64,000 nt of DNA from assembly GCA_039654915.1 (NCBI GenBank), contig CM077596.1, positions 47,924,501 to 47,988,500 of the forward strand, written 5' to 3'. The notes beneath the pieces are model-generated. The model saw only the letters and a program-made list of their open reading frames with translations, had not been told where the DNA came from and ran no database searches. Source of the DNA: Aquilaria yunnanensis. Lineage: Eukaryota; Streptophyta; Magnoliopsida; Malvales; Thymelaeaceae. Positions 44,560 to 56,786 of the stretch are shown piece after piece; position 1 is the stretch's first letter, and each line of letters starts with the position of its first letter. Position numbers and translations under genes: made by a program.

Positions 44560-45929
44560 AATATACAAAAAAAAAAAACCAGCTAAGACTCTAAACTCAT
44601 CCAAAAACTCACCAAAGTAAAACATAATGGGGACTACCCCATCTGGAGTTCTGAAATAAGCGTCCGAGAATCTGACTTCAATGTCACTAAGTCGATGCCA
44701 TGCCTAAGGGCTTCCTTTAACTCGAAATAATGGCAAGAGCTTCAACATAGATCCTCCCCATCATACTCAAAGCTGAAAGAAATCGTGAAGATCACCCTAA
44801 CACCTTCATCTCGGCAACAGAACCCCACTGCTCCCCTTCTGTTGCTCTTAGACAAAGCCCCATCCAAATTAACTTAGAACTGGGTGGAAAGAGGCAAACT
44901 TCCCAACTCCCCTATATGGCTACATGCATTTGGACTTGATGGCACCATGCATCCAAAAGTAAGCCAACTCTCAATCTATGAATGGATAGCATGGGCCACC
45001 TATGTCAAAAGCTAACATGAGAACTCGTGAACCACCCAATTATTTTTCATCCATGCCATCCACTTGAAAACTACCAATTTGAGCACCCTTTGAAAATTAC
45101 GCTTTAGCCAAGACCGAACATTCACCTACAATCCGATCCTGGGGGGATAACTGGATGGAGATCTTGAAGGACCTGAGCCGAATAAGGATAATAGAAGAAA
45201 AGGTGAGCTATGGATTCTTTTGTTGACTCGCATATCGGGCATAGAAGGGGTACAATCAAGCCACACCAAGAAAGATTGTCTCTAGTAGGTAAAGCCTCCA
45301 TACAAGCTCACAAGAAAAATAAGTGAACCCAAGGGTCTACGAATAAGCTCTAAAGCCACGCCCAAAACTCCAACCAAATAAGAGGCTTTTGACCAAATAA
45401 AATGGCAAAGGCTAAGTAATATGCTGATTTTCACTGTGAAGGTTCCACTATCTTGCATACCACCCGTTAAAATGTTATCCATAAAGTGAGGGAAGAGGGG
45501 AATTCTCTTCACTGCAGCAGCATAAAAAAGATGAAGTAATGCGTCGATCAAGTCATAGCTCCAATGAAAGCTTTCATGGTTAATTAAATGAACCACCTGT
45601 CATTCCTCAATGCTTTAGAATCGGAGCTATGATTGGTTTAGGATGATCACCCTGCAACCAATGATACCTCCAAATAAAGACCAAAGCACCTCTACTAATC
45701 CCCCCAAAACCCCCTACCAAAATAATATCTTGTCTTGCAAAAAGACCCTTGTATATGGCCAACATATGTTTAGGAACCGTCGCCCATGCAAAAGAAGTGA
45801 GGTGGAAATACCTTTCTCGCATAACTCAAGCAACCAAACCTAAAGTTTCTTGGACCAGACACCAAGCTTGCGTGCCCTACAAGGCTAAATTGAATGCATG
45901 GATGTTCCTAAAACCAAGGCCTATAGCTC
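44560..45929 (-). mobile_element. L1-type LINE, 3' part
   Basis: Read on -, it continues the LINE at 56787-59170. It contains GLGFRNIHAFNLAL (~45915-45875), a region with RYFHLTSF (~45815), then the zinc-binding RVT motif CPICESTKESIAHLFF (~45240), and an RNase H remnant with LDGALSKSN (~44860) and LKSDSRTLI (~44675). Stops and frameshifts are many. No poly-A tail is recognised at the 3' end, so the boundary near 44560 is approximate. Confidence 0.82.
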
Positions 45930-46493
45930 CTTAGTGTTATTGTTGTGCCCAAAAGCCAATCATGAGATGATTGTATTTTGCACATTGAGTCATGATATTT
46001 TATTAAAGCATTAATCCAGTAATTATGTTGGTTGTTTTGTTTCTGCATAATGTAATAAGCATAATTATAATCCTAGAATAATGATATTCTTAAATGTCCC
46101 TGGTCTAGTATTATCGTGGATCGGGTTACGATAATATATAACGACTAGCATATGTGGAGACTAATATGAGATATATAATCTACATATGGGTATAAGTTTG
46201 AGAACTTATGTACTGGATCAACCCACCATGATGAGAACGCTACATAGATCATTATATGAGAGTCATAAGTGATTCTCATAGTGATCATGGTATATGTAGT
46301 CTTTTGACCTAAGATCATTAAGGTTTCCTACATATGAGCCACATACTTTAATATTTCCCTTTGTTGCTCGTAACTGAGTGAACTTGAATGAGGTCATTGG
46401 GTATATCATACATCATGCGAGGGGTTTTTGTATGATCAAGATGAGATTTGTCCTTCCTATGTAATGGAAGTGATATCTTCAGACCCCTTGATA

Positions 46494-46880
46494 CACTACA
46501 AGAAAACAAGGCATTTGAGTCAGGAAAAAATGTAGGGAAACCGTAGGAAATGGTCATTTTCTATAATTAAAATCGTTGGACAAAACCGTAGAAAAAAGTA
46601 GTGTCGGAAATAAAAACCGTCGGATAAACGTAAAATGGTCCTATGCTTTTATGATGCCTGTGGTCCCCATTATATCCAACGGTTTTAAGATGCATTAACT
46701 CCTACAGTTTTCTGACAAAACTATTTCCTACGGTTTTGTGACGTAAATGTCCTACGCTTTTGTGACCCTTTAGTCTTACGCTTTTGTGACGTCATTATTT
46801 CCTACGCTTTTGTGACTTTAATATCTCCTACGGTTTTCTGTCATTAATATTGTTCCTACGATTTTTGACAATTTAAAGAT
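46494..46880 (-). repeat. CACTA 2 subterminal repeats, 3' end
   Basis: AAACCGTMGGA and CCTACGCTTTTGTGAC words recur 12 or more times in both orientations, about every 25-35 bp. Confidence 0.88.
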
Positions 46881-46927
46881 TTTAGTAAATTAATTTATAC
46901 ACAAAATAAAAACATATTATATTGCCT

Positions 46928-46967
46928 TATATAATAATAATAATAAAACACAAATGATTATTATTGC

Positions 46968-47009
<42 letters not shown>

Positions 47010-47011
47010 TC

Positions 47012-47062
<51 letters not shown>
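46928..47062. repeat. ATT/TAA trinucleotide microsatellite
   Basis: About 135 bases of (ATT)n with three small interruptions. The equivalent site in CACTA 1 (17590-17609) has only about six units. Confidence 0.95.
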
Positions 47063-47065
<3 letters not shown>

Positions 47066-47163
47066 ACAATTGATCAAAGTAATCAATAAAATTACTATAC
47101 ATAAAAGTAATCAAATTTTACAGGAAAAAGTTAATTACAAAGAACTGAAGGTCCAAAATAAAA

Positions 47164-49219
47164 TCAATGAGATGCAGTGCCGGGCTGATCATCATCATTT
47201 CGCTGGCTACGATCGTTGGCAGGATGCTGAGTGGAGAATCCGATCCGTAGGTCGTCTGAAAGCGCCGATGCAGGTATAATCCCCTGCTGGATCAACCTGT
47301 TAAGCATGGTGTTCATTGCAGCCTCGGTCTCTTGCTGAACCTGAATGCGAATGTCTGCCTGTAACCACGTAAAATCACTCCGTAGCTGGGTGTTCTCAGC
47401 TCTCAGCTGAGCAATCTCCTCCAAATCAACACGTGGAGTCTAAAAAATTGTGCAGGTAGCAATTAGCAACATAAAAGTGATAAAAATAACTAATTAATAA
47501 AATTAAATAGGAATGAAAAATACTCGATTTGGTCCAAAGGTCTGGGGATCAGATAGTCGGCGCGGAACACCCGGTAGTCGACCCTTTTTTGGTGGGCCTT
47601 GTACCTCGCTCCAGACCTCTGCATCGAACTGCGGCTGGTCATTCGGATTCTGGTATTTTTGTTGAATCCGTTAGACATATCCATCCTACAAGAAAAAGAA
47701 ATTAGAGTTAGTAAGACAAATATTATATTTTTAAAACAATGTTTGTAGTGGTAAATAAACATTTATTACCTGTAGCTGCTATGAAATCAGATTGATGGGC
47801 TGACCGGTCTTCTTCCATCTATGAGTATGAGACCACCACTCATCAAATGATGGCTCAACTCCATCATTTTCTTTTGTCTGCACAATTTTAGATATTATTA
47901 AAAATTTAAGTAATTAATAAATCATACAAAATTTATAATGTATGGAAGGTCAAAGTTGGTACCATACGATCCCAGTGCATCTCGCCTGGGATTGAGCCCA
48001 TCGTGTGTTTCGGAACAAGGCCTGAGCTATCTGCTACGTGCTTGGCATGGGAACCAACCTCGGATAGCTTCTTCCATCGCTCCTGCTCTCACTGGTCACA
48101 CAACTAATTCCATACCTGCTGACTGTAGCTGGGTGGAACATGTAGCCGCAGCAAATTGTAGTCAGGGTTGTCGAAGAAGGCGGGGATCTTCTGAATCGCG
48201 ACGGACCTCCAATGATAGATGCGGTTCCGCATGGACCGCGAACAGTAGTCGAACACAATTCGGCGGATGGCGCCGAAGTCGCTAGGGTACCATCTATAGT
48301 AGCTCTACAATTTCACAAAGAAAAAAGAAATTATGAAATTTTTCATATACAAAGTATTGTTTAAAAATGTATAACAACCAATTACCTCTAACGTGGTCAC
48401 GTGCTCCTCTCATGCAGCTCGAGATGCATGTGACCAAGCTATAGAACTTTCGTCCCACAACCTCACATGAATAGAGGCTATGGTGGAACGAAGGGAGTCA
48501 TCAGTGAGTAAGTTGTAACAAATAATGATTATAGTAAGATATATATATAAACTGATGTAACTAAGAACAACGTATAATTATATCACAATTAATTTTGTAA
48601 AAGTCAATAACACTTACTCTCGAGGGACGATCAGCGAACGGTCCTACGGAGGTGGAGGTGGTGGTAAGTCAACTACCCATGGGCCTCGGCCTCTAGGTAA
48701 TGGGGCCCCGTCAGCTGGCTACGTGTCAAGTGCGACCACTGGGCCACCAGTGGCTGGGCCCTGCTGAGGCGGCTGCTGCTGATGCTAAGTCGGATAACCG
48801 CCAGGTAGATGATAACTGGATATACCGAGCTCATCTGGATCAAGGAATGAATTAGGATCGACCTCCCATGTGGGCTGCCCGATCCCTGTATGCTGGTACT
48901 GAAATGACCCGAATATTTCGCTCATATCAGGGTAATACGTATCAATCTGCATGTCTTGAAACTGATGACATACGGAGCTCAATGTGCCAAACGTCTGGGG
49001 CACAAAAGGTCGTGGCACTGGAGTATGTGGCAGCTGGGTCTGTGCATGGATCTGTGGCACTGGTGTCGGAGCCTAGGTATCTGGCACCTGGGTCTGAGTC
49101 TCAGTCTGTGACACCTGTGTAGGTGTCACAGAAGGGTGTCGTCGACCTTGACTACGTCGCGGATCATGCAAGTCCTTGGCCGGGCCTTTGCCCGAGCCAA
49201 ACTGTCTAGGGTGAACCAT
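47164..49219 (-). pseudogene. CACTA 2 TNP1/TNPA-type protein gene
   Basis: Start ATG at 49219 (VHPRQFGSGKGPAKDL). Exon 1 (49219 to about 48618) is Gln/Pro/Thr-rich with PDMSEIFGSFQYQHTG. A second piece is near 48500-48390. Exon 3 (about 48302-47945) contains FGAIRRIVFDYCS, then a piece at 47880-47770 with DEWWSHTHRWKKTGQPI, and 47690-47520 with FDAEVWSEV. The last exon (47437-47164) is a Leu/Gln/Glu coiled coil (EEIAQLRAENTQLRSDF). This matches the Plant transposase (Ptta/En/Spm) family, whose members bind the subterminal repeats. At least three in-frame stops (near 49075, 48785 and 48730) break exon 1, so it is probably inactive unless spliced around. Confidence 0.8.
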
Positions 49220-49899
49220 CCTAAAATTAAAGTTTAACGCATGTTTATTACACTTAATGACATATAATTTCATTATTTTAGTAAACTCATTAATTTTTAA
49301 TTTGCCATCATTTCAATACCATTTGTGCAGTAACACTTTTTAAAATTGCCAATTATTCAATATATACTTATTTATGAAATAAATTTATGAAACTACCATT
49401 AGCTGATTATACTAATATTACTGAAGTAACATTATTGTTCTCTAACATTATTACTGAAATAAATTTAACTGCTTACATTAATATTATTGAAGTGATAACA
49501 ATATTTCTCTAACATTATTGACGTAACAGTTTTTTATAACTAACATGCTTTTGTACAAATAGAACTAACCATTATTACATAAAAAATTATTTATAACTAA
49601 CTACATACATATTACTAACACCATATATAAAATTACCTAAAACATATTATATAAAAACTGGCTTTGAAAAATATAACATGCAATACATGCATTATATATG
49701 TAAACAACAACTATATGTAATAACAAACATTAATTATATATGAAAAAGTACTTAAAAATTAAAAATACCTAGTTTAAATAGCTCTGGAGGGGATTTTGGG
49801 AGTGGGTATGGAAGGGGCGTCGCAGAAGAGAAGGAATGAAGTGGTGAAAACTAAAGAACTCCCACGAATTTAAAGGGAGGGTCTGGCGATTTAGCTACC

Positions 49900-50345
49900 A
49901 ATTTGACCTCCGATTTTCCTGCACTTTTTAAAACTGTAGGAAAACTGTAGCAACATTTCCTACAGTTTTCTTACGAAAAATATGAAATGCATGAAAAGTG
50001 TAGGAAATTAAAAAAATTGATCTTCCCGCCAGTGATTCGTTTCCTGCCTTCTTTCCTACGAAGTCTCCTACGGTTTTATGACATCTACTTGTCCTACAGT
50101 TTTGCTACTTAATTCAAAAGTTGACTCAAAACCGTCGGACGAAACGCTTCCCTAGGTGATTATGGTCCTACATCTTTCCTGCGCTTTTAAATATTAACTC
50201 AAAACCGTCAATCTTGTCCTACACTTTTTCTACATACTTTAAATATTAACTCAAAAGCGTCGCAGATTACAATGCCCTAGGTTATATATTCCTACACATT
50301 TCCTATGATTTTTAATTACTAACTTAAAACCGTCGGACAGATGTA
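49900..50345 (-). repeat. Central subterminal-type repeat block of CACTA 2
   Basis: CCTACRSTTTT, AAAACCGTCGGAC and TGTAGGAAAA words recur about every 25-40 bp, as at the ends of the element, but between its two genes. It matches 14390-14930 in CACTA 1. Confidence 0.8.
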
Positions 50346-50732
50346 ATATAATATATATATATATATAATTTATAATGTGTATATATATGAACTAATTACT
50401 ATATATATATAGTTGGAAGTTAATTATTTAACTTTTTTTGTTGATGAATAAATGAAAATATTTATATTTGGAAATTAAATATATGGATTTAATGTATATG
50501 GTCAGATTGAATCTCCCAAATTTATTAACATTATTATTATTTGTATAATAACATGCAATAAATTTTTGTGAGAAACAAAATGCATATTTTCATTTCAACG
50601 ACATAGGTAATTAGATATGTGATGATTAAATTTCATAAATTTTTTTTCTTTTCTGTCCAAAACATAAATGCATTTAAAGTTATATTAGGATTTCAAATAA
50701 AACATGCAAATGTTTTAAACAATTACACTTAA

Positions 50733-53700
50733 TCAAACATCATTACCTTCATCTGACTCTAAACTATCGAGCGATGCTTCATCATCTGATGTATCCCCAT
50801 CGGCTTGTGTCACCTCGATGTTCTCATCCATGTGTTGCACGATTTCAGGAACACATGTTCTATCGACAAGTATGTTAATCTCATCAAGAGCAATGCCATC
50901 AGTTGTTACCATTAGTACTTCACTTGAAATCACTTCTTGGAACGGCTCATTTGTGGTTTCTAACCGACATGTTTGCTCATCAGACATTTCCTCATTCTCG
51001 TCAGATCGAATACTTAAATTATTCGATGAACAATCGATGAAAGCTCGTGGCTTCGTCTTAACCACCGGCCAACAATGATGAAGAGTCTTGTTAGGGTACT
51101 CATAATAGTAAACTTGTTGAGTCTGTGTCGCAAAGATAAACGGCTCAGGTGGTGATAATCTTGACTTCCATTTAATGTCAACAACACCAGTACGTGCGCA
51201 ACTTCGAACACCACGTGTCAGATCAAACCAAGTACATTTGAACAGCATCATGACTTCTTTCCCACTCCCATGGTACTCAATACGTATAATTTCATCAATA
51301 AGGCCATAAAAATCATACCCACTGGATCCCCATGTCTCACAATTCACGCAAATACCATAATTCTATGTCGTTTTGTCTTTGCCGTAGGATTGTGTGTGGA
51401 AACGAAAACCATTCACAATACATCCATTGTATGAAGTGGCCACTCGAATAGGACCACGGGCTAATTGTACAATACGAGGATATAATTTATCCTTGAAATG
51501 GTTAACCTGAAAATATAAAGTTAATATAATAACATAATTGCACAGTATATTCAAACAGAACACAATTAGGAACATAAAAATTATCACACCATAAAACTCA
51601 CGTATGATGAGAACCATTCGGTCAAATGCTGATCTTGATAACTTTGTAATTCACTTTCACCTAATTAGGGAAATCTTGTTGATATATAAGAGTCAAAGTA
51701 CCTGAAATGATAACTAGTCAATAATGAATTAAAGCAATCAGATTGATATAAAAGCCCTCACAGTTGTTTACATTTATGTCACCTGACAATCGGTATAATC
51801 TCATTGCAGTTGCGCAAAGTGTAGATATGCATTTGATGTTTCTCAGTGGGATCAAGTAAGCGTTGTCGCCCGCAGTTGGGTATGTTACGACATCTTATAT
51901 TGAAGATAGAAACAATTGACCCTCGACATCAGCCACAGGAATAGCAATATCATCATTTCGTGGGACCCTGTTTAACTATGTGGGAATATTTACTTCAAAG
52001 TAATGGCTACAGAATGTAGACATTTCCTGGACCAAGTACGCTTCCACAATTGATCCTTCAATTGCAGCTTTATTTCTAGCCTTTCGCTTCAATGACCACA
52101 TTAGTCTGCCAAGTTAAAAAAATATAACAATTAATGACATATAATATGCAAAAATTAATGACTATAATATATGAAAATTATTGACAGAAATATGAATGCA
52201 TATTAAAAAATTACCTTTCAAATTGATACATCTATCAAAATTGAACTAGACCACACAACTTTGCCTCATGAGGGAGGTGGATAACAAGATGTTCCATCAA
52301 ATCAAAAAAGGAAGGAGGGAATATCTTTTCTAGCTTACATATGGTAAACACTATATTTCGCTCCAACTGTTGTATGTCATCAAATCGAATCCTACTTGTG
52401 AATAAGGTTTTGAAAAATGAGCAAAACTTAGAAATCGTTTCCCATATAGGACCTGGCATATACCCACGTAATGTAATAGGAAGCAACCTCTGCATTAACA
52501 CATGACAATCGTGACTCTTGAAGTTATAGAATGTACAGTCACTCAAGTTAACCGTACGGCCCAAATTTGAGGCATACCCATCAGGCATCTTTATCGTTCT
52601 CAGCCACAGAGTAACATCTCTTATATGTTCCTGACTCAACGTATAAGATGCTTTTGGTTTTACACATTTTCCCTTAATATTTCGTAAATGTAATTCACGC
52701 CGCATATTTTTTAACTCCTGAAGCGAAAGGCGAGAATTGGAGTTATCTTTTGTTTTCCCACGTATATCCATAACAATATTAAAAATATTCTCGAAACAAT
52801 TTTTTTCAATATGCATGACGTCCAAATTATGGCGAACAAGCAAATGCTTCCAGTACGGTAACTCCCAGAATATACTCCGCTTTAACCAATTATGCCACTC
52901 TCCAAATCCCGCAACTCGGTGTTTATCATGTGAAGAGCCAAATGAAGGAAAAAAATACCCAACCAACATAGCATGTATTTCCTCACCTGACTTATATGGA
53001 CTAGCGACAGCACTAACCTTCTTCCCTGAGTTGAACGATGTTACATTCGAACGAAATATGTGATTATGCGGTAAAAAAACCCTGTGACAATCAAACCAAC
53101 ATGGCTTTTTGCATTTCTTCAACATAAATGTGTCAATTTCATCCATACAATATGGACACGCAAGCTTACTATGGGTACTCCAACCTGAAAGGTTTCCTAG
53201 TGCAGGAAAATCATTAATTGCCATAATAAACATGCCTTTATAAGAAAATTTTGTTCTCGATAACTGTCGCATGTAACAACCCCTTCCGACCATAAAGTTT
53301 TGAGCTCCTCAATCAATGGTCGTAAAAATACATCAATGTTGCGTCCTGGTGCTCTAGGACCAGGAATTAGGAGAGTCATAAAGATGAAGGGTTCTTTCAT
53401 ACACAGTTCTGGCGGAAGATTGTAAACAACTATAAAGATTGGCCATATCGTGTATGTTTCACCAACAACATTATTCGGGTTAAATCCATCGGTAACATTT
53501 CTAATTTCATCAACGAATGATGGGAATGTTCGATCTACGTGATGCCACGCTTCAGATTGACATGGATGACCCATACTTCCATCATTGCATGATTTATTAT
53601 AAGCATGCCAAGTCATGTGAGTCACTATTTTTTATGACATGTACAAGCGCTTCAACCTGCTTGTTATTGGTAGATACCGTAACAATTTTTTCGGAATCAA

Positions 53701-54593
53701 CGTCTTTCTTCTGGAGGTTACTCTTTCTTTATATCTACTGCTTCCACATTCATGACAATGTGTTAATTTCTCATCTTCCAATAGAATAGCATACAGTTAT
53801 TCTCACATGCATGAATTTTTATATATAGCAACCCAAGTCCTTTTGTGAGTTGTTTCGCATCATATAGAGTGGATGGGAGTCTATTACTTTCAGGCAACAT
53901 TTCTTTCATAAGCTCCAGTACTCTATCGAAACAACGATCTGTCATATTAAACTCACTTTTGCAACTTAACAATTGGGTCATTGCAGACAATCGTGTTTGT
54001 TTAGTGCACCCATCCTACAACGGTGCATTTGCATCATCCAACAAATTATAAAACTGTTGTGCGGTCAGATTAGGTAACCCCTCTCTCATTTCAGACACAT
54101 CGAACACATTATCATTATTATCACTGCCATTATCAGTTTCTTCGACATCAGCATCGATAAACTCTTCATCCACCAACATTCTTTCACTATTTCCAGATCC
54201 TACATTCGATGATAACGAACCCATTGATTCATATACCATCTGTTCATACGCATTTACACTACTTGATTCTCCACTTGTCCCTCCATGTAACTGCGATGAA
54301 AAATAGCTACGGGCCATATTGAAATTATGTAAATTGCTATCATATTGTTCATTGTGACAGTGCCATATGTAATAGTTTGGCGTAAATCCATATCGAAATA
54401 AATGCTCTCTCACTTTCAGCTCTATTCTATAAAATCTGTTATTACATTTACGACAAGGGCATTTAATCATTTCTGACTCCTTCCCACTAAATGCAAACTG
54501 TAAAAACTCATTAACACCAGCCATAAATACAGAATTCATATATCCATCTATATCTGTCCTCTGGTACATCCACTCCCATCCATTAGCAGCCAT
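50733..54593 (-). pseudogene. CACTA 2 transposase (TNP2-like), near-complete
   Basis: The segments read in order. The transposase-associated domain (54593-54015) starts MAANGWEWMYQR and has the CPCRKC zinc-like cluster. A linker (53990-53763) has FDRVLELMKEMLP. The TNP2 core (53625-52235) includes FPALGNLSGWSTHSK, CPYCMDEI and HNLDVMHIEKNC, followed by a DUF4218-like part (NLGRTVNLSDCTFYN, HLVIHLPHEAKLCG). The DUF4216-like part is at 51500-50733 (GPIRVATSYNGCIVNG, WGSSGYDFYGLIDE) with an acidic tail. The transposase cuts at the CACTA ends. Breaks are TAG replacing Trp at about 54014, a frameshift near 53290, and a TAG near 51364. Introns are expected between 52235 and 51500. Confidence 0.9.
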
Positions 54594-55433
54594 TTTGGTT
54601 CCCTTGTAAAATAGATAGTAAAAACCCTCAACATAAATACATAATATATTTATTACATTTCATATAATATAAATATAATGAAAATGTAAATGAATTACTT
54701 ATATATGTCATGCATACATGTCAACCTTCCATAACTGAACTACCTAGCTACTCCATTAAGGTAAGGGCCCTACTCCATTGAAAGTTGTATAGGAAGTAAA
54801 CCATTTTAACTGTTTCATGTTAGTAGCATTTTATGTAAATTTCGGCAGCATTTCCCTTCAATTCCCGTTCACAGTGTTTCTCAATAATATCAACTTATTG
54901 AGAAACACACGACGGGAACAATTTGGGAAATACTTTACCAAATTTCACAAACTGCTACTACGACAGGAACACATTAACTGAAATACTGCTTATACAAGTT
55001 TCAACTGTCCAACTTGGACAATCCATGATTATGTTAATTACAAATATAACTTAATCCAATATATTTTGTTTGCCAACAATCTGAATCAGACCAATATTAT
55101 ATTTGTCATCAACACAATCATGGATGGAGAATCTAAGGTATAATAAATAAATACTTATTATGCAACTACATGCTGTGATAAGTTAGCTACCTAAAACAAC
55201 ATAAGTATATCTTATAAAAAATAAATAATTACCATTTAAATCACTAACCTCTAAAGTCAGCTACCTAAAACAACATAAGTATATCTTATAACAAATAAAT
55301 AATTAACAGTTAAATCACTAATCTATAAATTAATTTTAAATACCTATATTGAGCTAAAGAATATGTTGAAGCCGAAGTGAGAATTGATGTTGAAATTCTG
55401 GCTGGGATGAGCTGGAGAAGAGGGGGTGGGAGG

Positions 55434-55442
55434 TATTTATAA
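55434..55442 (-). promoter_or_regulatory. TATA box of the CACTA 2 transposase gene
   Basis: TTATAAATA on -, about 840 bases before the ATG. It is followed by a CT-rich leader and an AT-rich leader-intron-like stretch (54600-55370). Confidence 0.55.
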
Positions 55443-55479
55443 GCAAAATCTGTAGCAATATCGTAGGTATATATGAAAA

Positions 55480-55939
55480 GTTAAACTGCAAGGATAGTGT
55501 AGGAAATTTGTAGTAACTAACGTAAAAAAAATGTAGGAAAAAGAAACTGTAGGAAAATTGAAGGATTAAAATTCCTACAACCCACTTTTTTTTGTCTCAA
55601 AACTGTAGGAAAAAAAAATGCAGGAAAAGCGTCAGACATTATTTTGTCTCAAAACCGTAGGAAATAAAAACGCAGGAAAAGCGTTGGATAATGTGTTCGA
55701 CGCTTTTCCTACATATGTGGTCCCTACCCATTATTTCGCATCAAAACCGTCGGACAATTTCGCGCCATTATTTCCCGCCATCTTACTCTGACATTTGTCC
55801 TACGCTTTTTTGTGTCAGAAATTTATTGACTGAAAACCGTCGGACATAATATTTTGTCCGACGGTTTTCCTGTGAATAATTTTCCTACGTTTTTTTTCGT
55901 AGGAAATTGTCGTAGCAAATACTCCTCATCCTTATAGTG
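55480..55939 (-). repeat. CACTA 2 subterminal repeats, 5' end
   Basis: AAAACCGTAGGAAA, GTCGGACAAAAT and CCTACGTTTTTT words recur in both orientations up to the TAGTG terminus. Confidence 0.88.
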
Positions 55940-56786
55940 ATAGAGTGAGACTAAGAAAATGTATGGCTATGATCGAATGAGTTGATATATGATATCAATG
56001 TCATCAGTTTAAGTTAGTCTACTCAATAATTAAGAAACCAAAGATTGGGCTATACAAGAGTGACACATTCTATGTTTTGTGCTTAGTGTTGATATCTTGG
56101 ACAATGGGACAATGGCTTATACAGATAATGATTATAATAGTTTAGTCGAATCACCAACAATCTTGTCACTTGGGTAACAATGATGTGTTGCTAGGCACCA
56201 CTCATTGCTTATGATCATTGCCAACATGGTAAAAGCCTATTGGGTTGCACACATAAAGCCTATTTGAATTATTTGAGTGCATGGGCTAATTTATTTGGGT
56301 TATGGTTTCATGATAATTTCATGTTAATAATTGGCCCAAAAGTTGAGCCATTATTAAGCCCAAAATAAAACCCTAATTGGATTAGGGATTTGAGACCCAT
56401 TAGGCCTAGAAGTTAAGTCTCACTATAAATACATCATATAGTGAGAAATTCGCAACCTTGCCCTAACCTCCCAAAAGTGACAGCTGAACTCTTTTCTTGC
56501 TATTCCTTGAAGGACGCAAGCTAGCACAGCAATTATAATAGAAACGCATCTACTAGGACGAGGTGGAGGCATGGTGATCCCGAGAGACTTGTGTGGATAC
56601 TATAGAGAGCTTGAACAAGTCAACTATTCAGATTTTGTAATTCGAGTTAATAGTTGGGTGAAAGAACTCAACTGAAATTAGGTATGGAAATATTTGAATA
56701 CCCGGTTTACCCCATTTCACTTGGATCCTGGAGGGTTTCAATTATATTCCTCCGCGCTTGTTTGGCTCTCGAAACCCTACACTTTG

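Larger units (their letters stand above)
46494..55939 (-). mobile_element. CACTA (En/Spm) element 2
   Basis: A complete 9446-bp element with CACTACAAGAAAACAAGG at 46494 and ..CCTTATAGTG at 55939, flanked by perfect ATA duplications (46491-46493 and 55940-55942). The empty site is visible in solo LTR copy 1 near 12475 (CTTGATAGAGTGAG). Genes run on -: TPase 54593-50733, then TNP1-type 49219-47164. It is better preserved than CACTA 1, with a few stops only, so it is the younger or less eroded copy. Confidence 0.95.
45935..56781. mobile_element. Solo LTR, family A copy 2, split by CACTA 2
   Basis: Starts TGTTATTGTTGTGCCC and ends CCCTACA. Flanking 5-mers are CTTAG (45930-45934) and CTTTG (56782-56786). 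Removing the LTR restores LINE codons across the junction, so the duplication is CTTTG with one later change. Net length without CACTA 2 is about 1.4 kb, agreeing with copy 1 at 11918-13335. It is AT-rich with a TATA box (CTATAAATAC near 56420) and no internal genes. Confidence 0.88.

Noticed and set aside
52737..53063. + strand open frame opposite the CACTA 2 transposase
   Set aside because: It is antisense to the clearly coding TNP2 core and has no motif.
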